DNA from: Megascapheus bottae
Taxonomy: Eukaryota; Chordata; Mammalia; Rodentia; Geomyidae
Assembly: GCA_024803745.1 (NCBI GenBank)
Contig: JANJXV010000016.1
Coordinates: 42,135,001 to 42,199,000, forward strand
Direction: 5' to 3'
Length of the DNA stretch: 64,000 nt
Every line of letters starts with the position of its first letter. The first letter of the stretch is position 1. The notes below the pieces were generated by a model that was not told where the DNA came from, did no database searches, and was given only the letters and a program-made list of their open reading frames with translations. Shown here in pieces: positions 11,541-24,310 of this stretch. The translations under genes and the position numbers were made by a program.

Positions 11541-14500
11541 TCCAGGGTTTCGGTGTCTGTCCCTAGGGTTGAAGGACCAGTCAAGGTCCTGGCTTATCCA
11601 GTGAGTAATAAATGACCGTAGAAGTGAACCGATTCCAACTTTATTGGCATGTATTTTATATACACTAGTAATTCATTGCGCAACATTACCTACATAACTT
11701 GTATTCTTCACATTTTCCTTGCTGGTTGACACCTTCGAATGGTCACATCTACTGAGTGCATATAAAATTCATCCTTCCTGTTTATCTAAAACCTGCTTTC
11801 ATACTAAGAACAGGATCAGTGAAGAACTTTTCCCGAGAAGTCTTATGGACAGTGATAGATAAGTAGCATTATCATGTTCTCTAATAAATTTCACATGAAA
11901 GTGTCATGTTTGTGATTGTTTAATGATTACACGCAACGGTGTTGGAGCAATCTTTAAGCAGATGGGAGATGAACAGGCCTGTAGACATTTTTGCTGTAGA
12001 CGTTTTGCTTTCCTGAAACGCGATATTTTAAGATGGTTCTGTTGTTTGTCAGTCCCAGAAGTTAGTCCTTCAGGACCATGGGACTCCATGAAAAAGGAAG
12101 GCATGAAGAGTGGGCAGTTGACAGCTCTTTCATAAATTAAAAATGATTCATTTAATTGCATGGCTTTATGGGGTGCCGTGCCATAATTCACTGCATTTAT
12201 AAACTGCAAAATGACTCATCAGAGATGTTAGCATTTTGCTTCAACTCTATGAGACAATGTTTGGTTGATACATAGGTAATTGTGGGTATTTCTAATGATA
12301 CCATGTGATTTAATGCATGCAGTGCAGGTGAGGGAGGGGTGAGGCCTGAGGTGGCTGGGATGCTGGAGTGGTCCTGTGTTCAGGACCTGCAGATTTGTCA
12401 CCATTTCAGGGTGAGGTACTTGCAGGTACACTAGAGATTGAGGAGTTTTAACCCAACATCAAGTAAATCAAACTTGGTCTTCTCGTGGATCTCTGCGTGT
12501 TCTGAAGACATTTGGAAGCAGAGACGACATTATTTCATGTCTGTGGGGCCCTTGATCTCCAGGCTCTTTGTGGCAGCTGGAGTACCCGAAGAGAACGTCC
12601 AGTCAGCTCTGCCAGGACCACTCCGTGCCAGAGAGCAGCCTGATGGGCCAAGCTAAGAAGAGCCGGCCGGCCCTGGGGAGCCCTGCGTCTGCCACGGTAA
12701 AAGCCATTTTATACTAGTCGTAAGTGTTTAAGAGAAATATGATCATCCACCGCACAGAAACGAGAGTGGGGAGCAAACACATTCGACAAATGACCCGGTC
12801 TCGAAGGGAAAGCCCAGCTTCCCCTCACTGGGAGAAGCAGCCAGCTAGACAAATGTCCATCCTCGAACTGGACACAGAACCCCTGTGCTGATGCCCCTGC
12901 AGGTGTCCAGCTCCACAGGAAGGGGGAGGCCAGCCTTCCCCTCCAGGGAATCTGGTGTAAACGCCTGCAGGGTGAAGTACTCCCAGTCCACCTCCTTCCT
13001 GCTGGCACGACTGGACATCGGGCAGCTCTGGAGTAGCTCCCGGGCAGACCTCGTGCTCCAACGAGGACATCAGGCGACACCTGGAGAACAGCTGGAAAGA
13101 CTTCCACCAGTAAGGCGCTGCTCGGGGCTGACATCTCCTCTGGTCCTCCATTTTTGCAGGTTTGCCAAGCGGCCTTTCAGGCATGCGATTTCACAGACAC
13201 AAACAGATTTATGATTTCAGGAAACATTATGTCAGGCGTGTATTAGAATCCTACATACGACATTGTTTGTTTGTACACTACTGAGTAGAGTTTGGGCCAA
13301 ACAAATAGAGGATAACCAAGAAAAGATTTTAATGAGTAGCTAGAATCAGGATCAGATTCAGTTTAATTATGTGTAGGCAGATGGCTGCCTACATTGCAAG
13401 GATAGAAAATGTATTTTGTTTTCAATAGAGTTAGTGGCCCTCTGAGTTTAAGGGTATCACTGCTTCTGAGAGCAGTGGTAAAGAAGACTGTGAGATTCCT
13501 GTTTGGATCTGCCAAGAAGTGGCAGAAATAGAAAGCCAGTATGCAAATACAACGCAAATGCTCTTCTCATTGTAAGATCAAAATATTCTAGAGCTTTCCT
13601 TACTCACTGCCAAAATGTTCAGAAGGCAAAAGAATTGATGTCCAAATCAACCTCGTGTGTGACAAACTTCACCCCTCAGAAGACTAACTGGAGCTGTGTT
13701 TGAGAAACCATTGCACCAATTTCTTATGGTAATCGACAAGAGTAAATATCGATTTCCCTTCAAGAGCCTTGTGGTTTCCAATAAGCATGAACTGTTGCTA
13801 AATTGTTAATCTATCCAATTTGAGAACTATCATTTCTTCCAAGAAAGCTTTAACCATATAGGGATGTAAGAAGAACTCAAAGAATAAAAATGCAGAAGGT
13901 TCAGAGTTGACTGACCCAAAAGCTCACTTAGAGACGTGGGAGTCAGGTTTCAGATATGACATCTTTCTGTAGATGTTCTGAAGTTGGGCCTTGGATAACA
14001 AAAGACAAGCTCTTTCATTACTAAAGTGATAGGCAGATTAAGTTTCCTAGACTCTGAGTCCTAAGCAACTAGAAATATGTTTATATCGCTTTCAAAAATA
14101 CTAAAATAAAAAGCATGCCTTATGGGAAATATTGTAACGCAAATTGCTTTACATCCCAGGAAGAATTCTTCCAATAACTTTGGAAATCTTATGTGTGTAT
14201 TCAATTCCCTAGAATAATATATGGTTATATTCTTAACATTCATATTATTTGTGCTTCTTTATTGTGCTTATATTGCCTTCCACGGGAAGATTATATATAT
14301 GTACCCACAAGTTGCATACAAGTACCACACTGCCTTTGTTTAGCTATTTTCCAACACATCCAGCATAATATCTTTATCTACAGGGAGACATATATTTGCA
14401 AATTAATTAGTTGACCTTGGTGCTCCTTCAGTATTAACTATGTGATTCTAGTATGTTTCTTGCACTGAGATGGAAAGTGGGTTTTTCTGAAGGTGAGACC

Positions 14501-15067
14501 AGCAGCATTAGCCTTTCAATTTGGAGGCATACTGAGATTGTAAACATAACTATCTCTGGGTTCAGTGGACAGAGTTGGGATCACCTGTTACTCAGGAGTT
14601 TTAATTACAGTGCTTTCTCTGAGATCTGAGATCTTACAGTCAACTCTTAAGTTTCCTCTGCATTTCCCCAAACCATACAACTAGAGCTAGTATCATACTT
14701 TCAAAGGTGCCTGGAGAATAAAATCATTTAAGACTAAAAGTAAACCAGAAATTGAAATTGCTTTAAAAATTAACCCACCCCGGTAGAAGTAGACTAAAGG
14801 TATTTCTATGTTGTTACTGTACTTTTTGGCTTATAGAAGTATATTTCTTTAGCCTTGACATCAGATACTGAGGTAAAGTTGGAGAACTGGCATCCAGTGG
14901 GAAATTGTTTTAGGTTGATTTCCTATTTCTGAACAGTCTTAATCTTGTCTGATATGCATGGGATACCAATTACTGAACTGCATTGTAATTACCAAAGTGG
15001 CTGAAGATGGAGAGCTACACAAATCTGATCTTCCTCTACACATGCCTTCCAAACATACATCCTCATT
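11541..15067. other. No gene recognised; CBLN2 upstream flank
   Basis: Mostly unique AT-rich sequence. A plus-strand donor-like CA|GTGAGT followed by AATAAA lies near 11600-11612, which could belong to a divergent transcript from the CpG island. No protein-like open frame or repeat was recognised between 11.6 and 15.07 kb. Confidence 0.5.
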
Positions 15068-15083
15068 AAAGAATTAATATTTT

Positions 15084-15313
15084 TCTGGGCACGGTGGCTC
15101 ATGCCTGTAATCCTACCTACCAGGAATGTGAGATCTGAGGATCTAGATTCAAAGCCAGCCTGGGCACAAAAAGACCTTAGACTCCTCTCTCTAATTAACC
15201 TCTAGAAAACAGGAAGTGGGACTTGGCTCAAGGGTAGGGTGGTAGCCTTGAGCTGAAGAGCTCAGGGACAGGGCCCAGGCCGAAGTCAAGCCTCATGACC
15301 CACAAAAAAAAAA
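15084..15313 (+). mobile_element. Composite SINE (B1-like plus Geo-like arm)
   Basis: The left arm opens ctgggcacggtggctcatgc, a B1/7SL-like start. After a linker (ctctaattaacctctagaaa) the right arm has tRNA-like boxes (ggctcaagggtagggtggta ... gaagtcaagcctc) and an A-rich tail. A 16-bp duplication AAAGAATTAATATTTT flanks it at 15068-15083 and 15314-15329. Confidence 0.85.
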
Positions 15314-15329
15314 AAAGAATTAATATTTT

Positions 15330-16019
15330 CACAAAACAAGTTGGACCGATCAGTTTTATCAAATAATCATAGGTGAGGGAGATGTGTCATAGATTATTGT
15401 TGGTTATTGGTAGTATCACATACTGAGGTTGTCCCATTTTGCACATACCATGAAATTATGTGAATATAAATCTGCATGTAAACCCCACATTTTCTATGTA
15501 ATTTAATATTTCATTAAAGAAATAAATTGTCCAGATCTTGTCCAAATCCTGGAACGAAGTAGAAGTCTAGCGGACAGTTTTCTTTGTTGTGATTCCATGA
15601 TTATGCAACTCTATGAATCAGGCCTTTGGGTGTTATTTGCTACACATTATTTCTTTTTGATGAACTTAGTGTCTACTTCCTACATTCCTTACCATTTTGT
15701 TCCTCTTTGGCCTGAGCAGTTTTGTGCTTTCTGAACTTCAGTGCACATTAATATGTCATCAAAGGAGTAAACACTTTTAATTAAAAAAAGGAGTTTAAAG
15801 TAACTGATCATACAGACAGCTAATACCTGTATTCATTTTCAAGAGGTAACCATATTACTCTCTTGTGTAATTCAGCCATTTCTGTATTATAAATGCTAGC
15901 CCTCTTCATACTGGAAAAATAAAAATGGGACTCTCAAAATAGAGGAACAACAAACAGTGCTCACATTCTCCTTTCCAGTAAAATCAAGCAAATTAGTAGT
16001 TTGCAGATAGGTGATAGAT
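15330..16019. other. No gene or clear repeat seen
   Basis: AT-rich unique-looking sequence without a recognised feature. Confidence 0.5.
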
Positions 16020-16106
16020 GAGAGATAGACAGATAGATGCATACATACCTTCATTCATATGTACTCATGCACATACATACATACTTATGCATACATAGAC
16101 TTAGAT
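16020..16106. repeat. Degenerate tetranucleotide repeat (GATA/CATA type)
   Basis: Runs of agatagacagatagatg and catacatac units with many interruptions. This looks like an old microsatellite. Confidence 0.7.
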
Positions 16107-16109
16107 AGA

Positions 16110-16465
16110 GTTATGGTTTACATGTTACAATCCTCACAATCCCTGTGTTAAGGATTAGGTCAACAGCCTGTTGCACAATTAACAGATGGTGAAAGTTTTT
16201 GCAAAGTAGACAAAGCGGAAGGAAATGGAGATACTGGAGGTGGGACTTGAAGAGGACATTGGCACCTCAGACTTTCCTGTCTTCTTTGTTCCCCATCTTC
16301 TGCTGTGTGCTTCCTGGCTTGGTGATCTGCCTCTCTGAGGCAAAGCTCCAAGCAACTGTGAGCCAAGATTCTGAAACGGTGAGCCAGCCATGCGCTCAAA
16401 CAAACGTCTCCACCTTTAACGCTGTTGTACTCCTGTCATGTACCCACGGCAATAAAACACCGGCT
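16110..16465 (+). mobile_element. Probable MaLR/ERVL-type solo LTR relic
   Basis: The order of motifs resembles MaLR-like LTRs as I remember them: tatggtttacatgtt near the start, taggtcaacagcctgttgca, gtgggacttgaagagg in the middle, and near the end a run ending gaaacggtgagcc followed by caataaaac (AATAAA near 16451). It is strongly diverged, with no terminal repeats or duplication resolved. The family assignment is tentative. Confidence 0.38.
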
Positions 16466-17983
16466 GCCACCACGGGACTGTGATATATACATATCCACCT
16501 GTCTCATTAAAATAAGCTAATAGACCTCTCTCACCTTGACCTAAAAATCAGATAACCCTTTTACACTTGGGTAATGTCAGCAAAGATGATTGCTGTGCCA
16601 CTTGTTAGATGTGTGACGGTAGGTGACACCCACGAACTGTTTAGTGCAGCTCACAGAGTTTGGGATTTAGCTTTGGAATGGAGTGATGACAGGCTGTTTT
16701 CTAAGGCTAGAAAGTTGGAAACAAAGGCAATAAATTGACAGAAATTCGTGGTCAGTTTTGATGCATGTCATGAGGTCTGAAAGGAGAGGAACTCAAATCA
16801 TTTGGCTGGTACCCCACGTAAGTAAGGACAATTGCCAGGTTCCCTGCGAGGCCCTCTGCCTGTCCTTCCCATGGGCTCCTGGGTCTGAGCAGCTGCACTC
16901 CATTAGCAGAGAGTGCATATTCCCATAATGAAGAACTAGTGTCACCGCTCCAGGCTTTCAATCCCAAAGGGAGGGAATTAATGACTAATCACATAATCTG
17001 TTCTATAATTTATTCTAGATAATCCTCAGAGTGAAACATGACTAGTCATGTCAAAGGGAAGAAAATAATAGGACTATTAGCATTTGTTGTTTTCATTGTC
17101 CGATTCTTGTTTAGATTTGATTGTGATCAAAGCAAGCAATTTAAAATATATAATAAAATTTGAAATTTATTCTGACTGATTAACCTAGGCGCTGCTCAGA
17201 AGGAAGTGATAAAAATGAATATTTGCAAGCAAAACAAACACTTCTGTTACCAGGTTTCTGGATTTCTTCCAAAGCACAAACAATAAAGCAGATAACAGAA
17301 GAGTTTGAAAATTATTTCTTAGGTTTCTTTATCTGGGGACATTGTTTCCTTTCTATGCAAGCTTCAAGTATTGGAATTAAGTCTTAGAAACTAGAATTAC
17401 CCCCTTAGAAGTGGTGTATTGATGTTAATTAAACAGATTTGATTATTCCACATTAATCTCATGTCATCACAACACTGGCCCATATTCTATAAAACACATA
17501 TAATTATTACTTGTCCATTTAAAATGTTTGTGCAGTGGTACATGCCAAGTAGTCATTCTCATGGGAGCATATTACATCAGACGATTAATATCATATCCTT
17601 TGGAGCCCAAATAGGTCACCAAATAATGGAAAAGTATCAAAAAAATTCCGGGACAAAAATCTCCCTGACAAAAGAATGAGTCAAATCTCTCTAGACTGTA
17701 AGCAAAATGGCAGCAAAACCCAGAATGACAGCAACAGGGCCTCACTCACCGCCAGGTCCCCTTCCTCAAAGTAAGAGAGAATCAAAGCCCAGTAAGAAGG
17801 GCACCTTCTGTCCGCTGGCTTCCACTCAGTCCCTGTGCAAATATCTGAAGGCGGATGGGGAGCCGGCTGCTGGAAGGGCACATGCCTTTCCTGGGAAAGC
17901 TGAAGGAGGAGAGAAAACACCGGATACCAGATACCCACTTTCAGTCTAGGAAAACCAAACAAACACTGCTCGTTATGGTTGTT
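16466..17983. other. No gene recognised
   Basis: AT-rich unique-looking sequence. The part from about 17.05 to 17.35 kb has a homeobox-site-like composition (ATTAAC, GATTAA, AATTTAAAATA) that could be a conserved non-coding element, but conservation cannot be judged here. Confidence 0.4.
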
Positions 17984-17999
17984 GAGCATGTCCCATTTT

Positions 18000-18195
18000 T
18001 TTTTTTTTTTTGCCAGTCCTGGGCTTGAGCTCAGGGCCTGAGCACTGTCCTTGGACTTTCTCCAGGCTAGAGCTCTACCACTTGAGCCTCAGCACCACTT
18101 CTGGATTTTTTTCTATGGATTTGGTACAGAAGAATCGAACCCACGTCTATGTGCATGCTAGGCAAGCACTCTACCCCTAGGCCAAACTCCCAGCC
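18000..18195 (-). mobile_element. IDL-Geo-type dimeric SINE
   Basis: T-rich tail, right arm (gccagtcctgggcttgagct), then the reversed ID-like left arm ending near ggccaaactcccagcc. It is flanked by near-identical GAGCATGTCCCATTTT (17984-17999) and GAGCATGCCCCATTTT (18196-18211), 15 of 16 matching. Confidence 0.88.
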
Positions 18196-18273
18196 GAGCA
18201 TGCCCCATTTTAAGGAATGTAGCTCTTCTGGAGGGATTGTCCTGTAAAAGAAAATTACTATGAACACATGTCT

Positions 18274-18274
<1 letters not shown>

Positions 18275-18317
<43 letters not shown>
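18275..18317. repeat. (TG)n microsatellite
   Basis: About 21 uninterrupted TG units. Confidence 0.95.
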
Positions 18318-19542
18318 CATGAGCTCAGCGCTCTGAGTGGCTGTCTTGTGAAGTCAGAAACTACCGTCGGGCCAGGGGTCAGTACACAAATCTCTCTGAA
18401 TTCCCCATCAGTTTTCACGTAAGGACCTCCCTTGGCAGCTGAGTGGGGAAGGACAGCAGTCACTGAGCAAGCAGACTGAAGCCATCTTCTCCTCCCGTTA
18501 GCCTGGGTTCCCTAATTGTCACTGCATGCCAATCAGCATAGAGGAGAAACATGCCGTCATTCCATGTTACAAGAGGCCTGAGCTGGAATATTACACTGTA
18601 CCACAGCCTGAGCTCACTGGAACAATTTATCTCATCTATTCTTTGATAGAGTCTCATCCGCTGGGAATTGTGATTGATAGGGCCTCTATGGAGCAAATGA
18701 AGAAGAAAATAAAACAAACTTTTAGGAAGACTGATCCAGTTCCGCAGCAGGGAAAATATCAGACCTGACGTTCTGAATTGGAGAAGATTATTGTCAGCGC
18801 TCCATGGGCGAGTCAATGTCCGCAAAGCGACTCTGCTAATCAGTCTATGAATCGATTGAGAATAGAAAGAAAGCTGTCCGGGGCAGCTTAGTGCTGGAGC
18901 ACTTGCCTAGGGTCTGGGTTTGATCCCTGTCACTTCCCACAACAAGGGTCTTCATATCTGCTTTGAAGGGCTCTCAACTGTGGGAGGAAAGGCGAAAGGA
19001 GAGGCAGTGACCACTGAGTATAAAATAGTTCTTTTCTGTCTCCATTTCTGGGTAGAAGTGGTAAGTACGATGTTGTGACTGGGAGCAAGGAAAACTTTGC
19101 CAGGGAAATCACTGGTTCTGGGACTAAAGATAACTCAAGGGTGATTCACCTAACTGTGTTGAAGAAATGTGAAAATTAAACCTATTTACAGAAAATTATG
19201 GATAGGTGGCTTCTGAGTGGGTCGTGAAGGTACAGAATCATAAGGGCTGAGAGGAGAACTCCGGCTGGGGTGAGTGAGGATCTGCAAATCAACAGAGTGG
19301 TATTTTAGGATCTGAGATAAGAGAACCAAATGATATACAGATGTATGTGCTTTTAGGTCACTCCCGTATAAACTGAACATGTTTGCTTCCTTCCTATACA
19401 GACATCCCACGTGTAATTGAAGAAGAAAATAGTTTTTTTTCTATCCTTCAACATTTCAGTGTTTTGGGGGGAAATCATGTTTTTTTTTAACCTACAATAT
19501 TAGTAGTGTAGGACTTATCATTGTTTGTAATATAAACAAATT
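18318..19542. other. No gene recognised
   Basis: Unique-looking sequence apart from a small ID-like fragment near 18.9 kb. A 121-codon minus-strand open frame at 18825-18460 shows no recognised domain. Confidence 0.5.
18873..18940 (+). mobile_element. ID-like SINE monomer fragment
   Basis: Contains ggagcacttgcctagg and ggtttgatccctgtc, matching the A-to-B-box spacing of an ID/tRNA-like monomer. No right arm follows. Confidence 0.45.
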
Positions 19543-19557
19543 AAAAATACGACAAGA

Positions 19558-19749
19558 GGGGCAGGGAGTTTGGCCTAGTGGTTAAAGTGCTTGCCTAGCA
19601 TGCATGAAGACCTGGATTTGATTCCTCGGCACCACATACATAGAAAAAAGCCAGAAGTGGTGCTGAGGCTCAAGTGGTAGAGCTCTAACCTTGAGAAAGT
19701 CCAAGGACAGTGCTCAGGCCCTGAGCTCAAGCCCAGGCTGGCAGAAAGA
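19558..19749 (+). mobile_element. IDL-Geo-type dimeric SINE
   Basis: The left arm is ID-like (gagtttggcctagtggttaa, gcttgcctagcatgcatgaa, gatttgattcctcgg). The right arm starts ccagaagtggtgctgaggct. The flanks share AAAATA(C/T)GACAAGA on both sides. Confidence 0.88.
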
Positions 19750-19764
19750 AAAAATATGACAAGA

Positions 19765-22700
19765 ACATTTTTTAAAGTTTTAATTTGATTTTTAAAACTG
19801 ATTTTTCTCCTAAAACAAACTCAATGAATTTAGTGAGTAAGAACAGGAGTTGGAACCTGTGAAGAACAAACAGATGACAGCTCCTCGAGACTGAGCACAG
19901 GCACACCAAAGTTCTTACATGGAGTATGTCTCATGGCAAAGGGACTTGGGACCAGCTCGGAGCATCCCTGCTAGCTGCAAGACAAGGGAAATGGTTCTTC
20001 CATGTTTCTCATCAGCATCAAGCAGTGTGCAGGGGTTTTCATTGTGACATGTTTGTCTGTGCACATGATGACATACCTTGACCAGAGTGATCCCTTCCAC
20101 AACCCTCCCTCTTTCCCCCTCCCCTCTCCCAAGCTTCCCTGTTCCATGTTCACACACATACATGAAGAGCTTTGATCGTGTTCACATTCCTTCACCAGTG
20201 CCACCACTCTGCCCCCCCCACACACACACTAGTACTGCAGACACTATCAAAAGGACGTTGGTACTCTTGGCACTCAGAAAACGGAGACAGGAGCTTCTGT
20301 TTTGAGGCCAGCTGGGGACACACAAAGAGATGCTATCTGGAAAGTAAAATACTAGAGCAATAATGAAATAATATCACAAAATTGACCCTCACAGAAATCT
20401 ATGTGATTCTTTGATTTGTGGTGTGGATTCTGAAGCACGGAGACTAAGGTTGGACATATGGAGATGACCCAGGAGTGTCACCTTCTCAGAAACCTGGTCC
20501 CTGGCGGGCAATCCCCGTGGATGCTATCATATGACGTTGCCAGAAGTCATCAGTACAGGCCAAGTCAGTCCAGTGGAGAGTTCTGCCTCTGTCTGCTCTC
20601 TCTTCCTCCTGCCCCAGGCGCTCTTCCTGTTGCTGGATTCAGTTTTTGTTCTGTTATTGTAATAAACTAATTGCCAGATTAGCAAGTAGCTCAAGCTCCG
20701 TGACTCCTTCTGAAGAATCTGTAAAGGATATCTTTGGAGAACACTCGTGGCATTTGCCTCTTGTTCCAGCAGAGTATTGTATGACACATGACACCTTGCA
20801 TTGTGGCAATGTGGTTTCGTGAGGTGACAAGTCAAATTCATTCCTAAAGAATAGATTTGTACAAAAACATACAACCCATTAGCAGCCCTACACAATTTTC
20901 AGGGCATTATCATCAAGTTTATGTATGGGAAGTGTAAACATATCCCTAGGAATGTAATCTATAATCTGAGCCCACCACCCCCACTTATTCTCTTAGGCCT
21001 GGATCTCTATCCAGCAATTCATTTGATATTTTCCAAGCTGTATGTATCATCATCATCAGTAAGTCACCAACTGCCTTCCCTTGGCAGTAAGCAAGTTCCC
21101 TGTCTGTAGGGACAATGACAATGTTCCTGTATTGCTGTGAGGTTCAGCTGGCATCAGTATGGACTCCACTCTCAGCGTGTGCCATTTTGGTTTTGAGAGT
21201 CTTAATCAGGTTGTTGCTTTTTATCAACATTCTACAAAATGCAATTCATTTTTGATTACCTAAATTAAAGAAAAATCCTTCATCGGTAATCTCAGCAGAA
21301 GATGACCTGAAAGACAATGAGAGAAAATGTTTTGATCAATAGGGCCTGACGTGTGTTTGAAAGATCTGGAGAAAGCTCCTTTCACACCCGGCCTCCAGCC
21401 TGCAGTCAGAACGGCAGCCATCTGACTTTTTTTTTTTGAGGATACTGCAAAGCTCAGTGATACACAGACACAGATGACACTATGTTTGTTTAGACTTCTA
21501 AAGGGCACTTCATATGGCATTGGAGATAAAAAGCCTTCTTGAAATGCAGTCTATTAGACTTGCTGAAATCAACAAAGTGCATTGAAAGGCAGCTAAAAGA
21601 AAGACACAAAGCCCCTTGATTTTGTGGCCAGTCCAAGGCACCCTTCTCCCTGTGGCATTTGTTAATATTTTATATATGCATTGATCAAATATCTATCATT
21701 CTCATCCTTTTCTCCATGGAGATAATGGTGCCGTCTTGCTCTCCCTGTTAAATGTTTGGGTGGTTCATGGGCAGGGCACGGGCAGAGGAGCCAGTTCAAG
21801 TCCTGGTCTCTTTGCTTACTGTTTCAAATGCTATTCACGAAAGGACTTAACAAAGGCCTGGTTTATAAGTGAACAGGTCTTTGCATATGTGCTTGCCTAT
21901 ACCTAGCAATATGACTGCTGAGATATAGCATCTCCTCCTGCGTTCAGAGGCAGGCCTGTCGCAGACAGCGCCCACCTGGCTTCTATCTGATAAGGTACAC
22001 AATCACACTCAGAGAGGGGTTGTCCTCCATGGTCAAGTTGCCTGCTGTTTGAACATACGATGGAGGATTCCACTGCCTTCATATCATGCTTACAATGACC
22101 CCACAATTATGGGGAGAAATGGAATAAGCCTTGTTTTGAATCAAGTTTTCTGTGGGACAGGGTTTTCCAGTGATGAGTTACTGGCCAAAAACTCCCCTGT
22201 GCTCCCTCTGCTTGCTAGCTGACTGCTGACAGAGTAGGCAGGGCCTAGAGACCACTGTCCTGCCAAACCTGACCTGTCCTGTGGAAAACATGTGCCATTC
22301 CTGTCCTTTTCCGTGTTCTGCATGCATGGACTCAAACAGTTTACATCAGTGTGAGTTTTAACATGTATTTACATCAATTGTTATGTGTGTATTGTTGCAT
22401 ATGTCTGTGTTATTCAAAAAGAAGATAGACATAATAATAGTATGCATGTGATACACACATGTTATAAAATATATTGCTATATTTTAATACTATATATTTT
22501 CATGAAGACAAACTATTAAAAATAGAAACATTTCTTTAAACCAAGTAAAATTCCCCAGATATTAACAAGTTCTCCTCATTCATGTATTCATGTTACAGAC
22601 AATATAACGAATTAATTTTAGGCCAGAGAACAAATGAAAGATGATATTTATAACAGAATAATCAATGATTGAATTTTTGTATGATTATTTAAAGCACATC

Positions 22701-23866
22701 ATTTTAGATCCTTAAAGCAAAAAAAATGAATCCATGTGTTTAATAAATCTTTATTTTCTTCTTCTATTTCCTTTCCTTCTTTCTCTTCCAACTTCTTCCC
22801 CTCTCTCCCACCCTCTCATGTCCCTTCCTTTCATTTAATATAGCACTTCTCTGATGATTTGGCACAAATTCTCTCTCTACCAGGAGCTTAAGATTTGGGA
22901 TCTATTAACAGTGCATACATTATTAACTTGCACCCTGCGTAATCTTGCAGTTGTCAAGCTCAGAAAGCTTCAGGAAATTATCATACTACCCCAGCGTGCA
23001 CTGCTTTTCAGTGGTTCATGACAGACGGAATCATTGGAAAGCCAGTTTTCTTTCCTGACAGCTGGCTGCGAAAGCATGGTGAACGACTTGTGTCACTCAT
23101 AACCCCCCTCCCTCCCTGCAGGAGTAACCTGAGCCATTCTCCAGTGGGATCCTGAGACAGGACGATGCATCACGCAGCCATTGTTGGGTCCCAGGGCTGG
23201 CCTTGGTGTCACAGATGACAAACAGGAGGACCTGGGAGGACAGCCCTGCTCTCTGTGTCTCTATTACTTCGTGGACAGCAGAGGACAGCTGTCTGGAGCC
23301 CTTGAGGTGGCAGATCAGCTGAGTGCACGACCCGCTGGTGAGGGTGGATCTGGCTTCCCAGGACCATCTCATCACAGGGCTTGGTTAACCCTGACTCCGG
23401 TGTTCAGAGCACAAAGGCTCAAGGCATATTTAGTCTTTGGAAACAGACAATAGAGGAAAATGAAGCCTACTCATAAGGAGGCTGTTTGAAATTTTACTCT
23501 GCCAAGTATAATTCGGGTTTGCCGTTATGTAAAGAACGCTGGCATGATTCTCGGGATTCTCAGACGCTGGTGATTTTATTTCTCTCTCTTATGCCATCTG
23601 ACAGGTGAAGTCTGCTTGGGTACACCTGCTAGCACTTGCTAGCTTTAAAGTAGGAGAAATTGAAAATAGGTACTTCTAGGATACCGAGCTTACAATTCCT
23701 TTTTTATTTTAGTAACTGGTGCACAAACAGTATAAATAATCTCATTGTAGGTTGCTCTCCTTTACGTGTGGAGAGGCCTGACACTGAAATCAGGACTCTT
23801 AGATATTTGCATGAATTTATATGTAGATCCTGACATATGTAGACTGAAAACTCTGTATACATATGT
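19765..23866. other. No gene recognised
   Basis: Unique-looking sequence with a B1-like fragment near 20.3 kb, short AC-rich and poly(T) patches, and a pyrimidine-rich stretch at about 22750-22836. No exon-like or protein-like structure was recognised. Confidence 0.5.
20258..20345 (+). mobile_element. B1-like SINE fragment
   Basis: The order cttggcactcagaaaacgga, gacaggagcttctgt, gaggccagctgggga and agagatgctatct follows a B1/7SL-like monomer. It is short and diverged. Confidence 0.45.
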
Positions 23867-23867
23867 G

Positions 23868-23919
<52 letters not shown>
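23867..23919. repeat. (AC)n microsatellite
   Basis: About 25 AC units with one early interruption (acat). Confidence 0.95.
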
Positions 23920-23922
<3 letters not shown>

Positions 23923-24149
23923 GAGATTAAATCACAGCTGAAGCAAGCCAGATTTGCATGATGAAGAGAGAAAGCAAAAAGTACTATAAACTCAGATTAC
24001 TCGTGGGCCTTTATCAGATTGCCACATTTTCATCAAAGGAGGTCAATTCAATGAGTTATTAACATTGGCATTTCATGAGAGCCTTGAAAGCTGAGTAGTA
24101 AATGTTTCTGACTAAATAAAGGAAATGAAAGTAAGGATGTTTAGGGACA

Positions 24150-24310
24150 GAGAACACAAGAAAGGAGGGAGGGTGGGAAAGGAGAAGAAACACAGGTAAA
24201 TATGATGAAAGTACAATATATGCATAGGTGAAAATGCCTTGATGAAACAATGACAGTGTCAGTGAATTAATATCTGCTCATAAAATTTTTAAGAAGGAAA
24301 GACAACATAG
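24150..24310 (+). mobile_element. L1 3'-end-like fragment
   Basis: A purine-rich stretch is followed by taaatatgatgaaagtacaa, tatgcataggtgaaaatgcc and a late ataaaat, similar to L1 3' UTR tails as I remember them. No coding part is present. Confidence 0.42.

Noticed and set aside
18873..18940. Possible tRNA gene
   Set aside because: It has A- and B-box-like motifs but no cloverleaf, and it matches the ID-like SINE arm.
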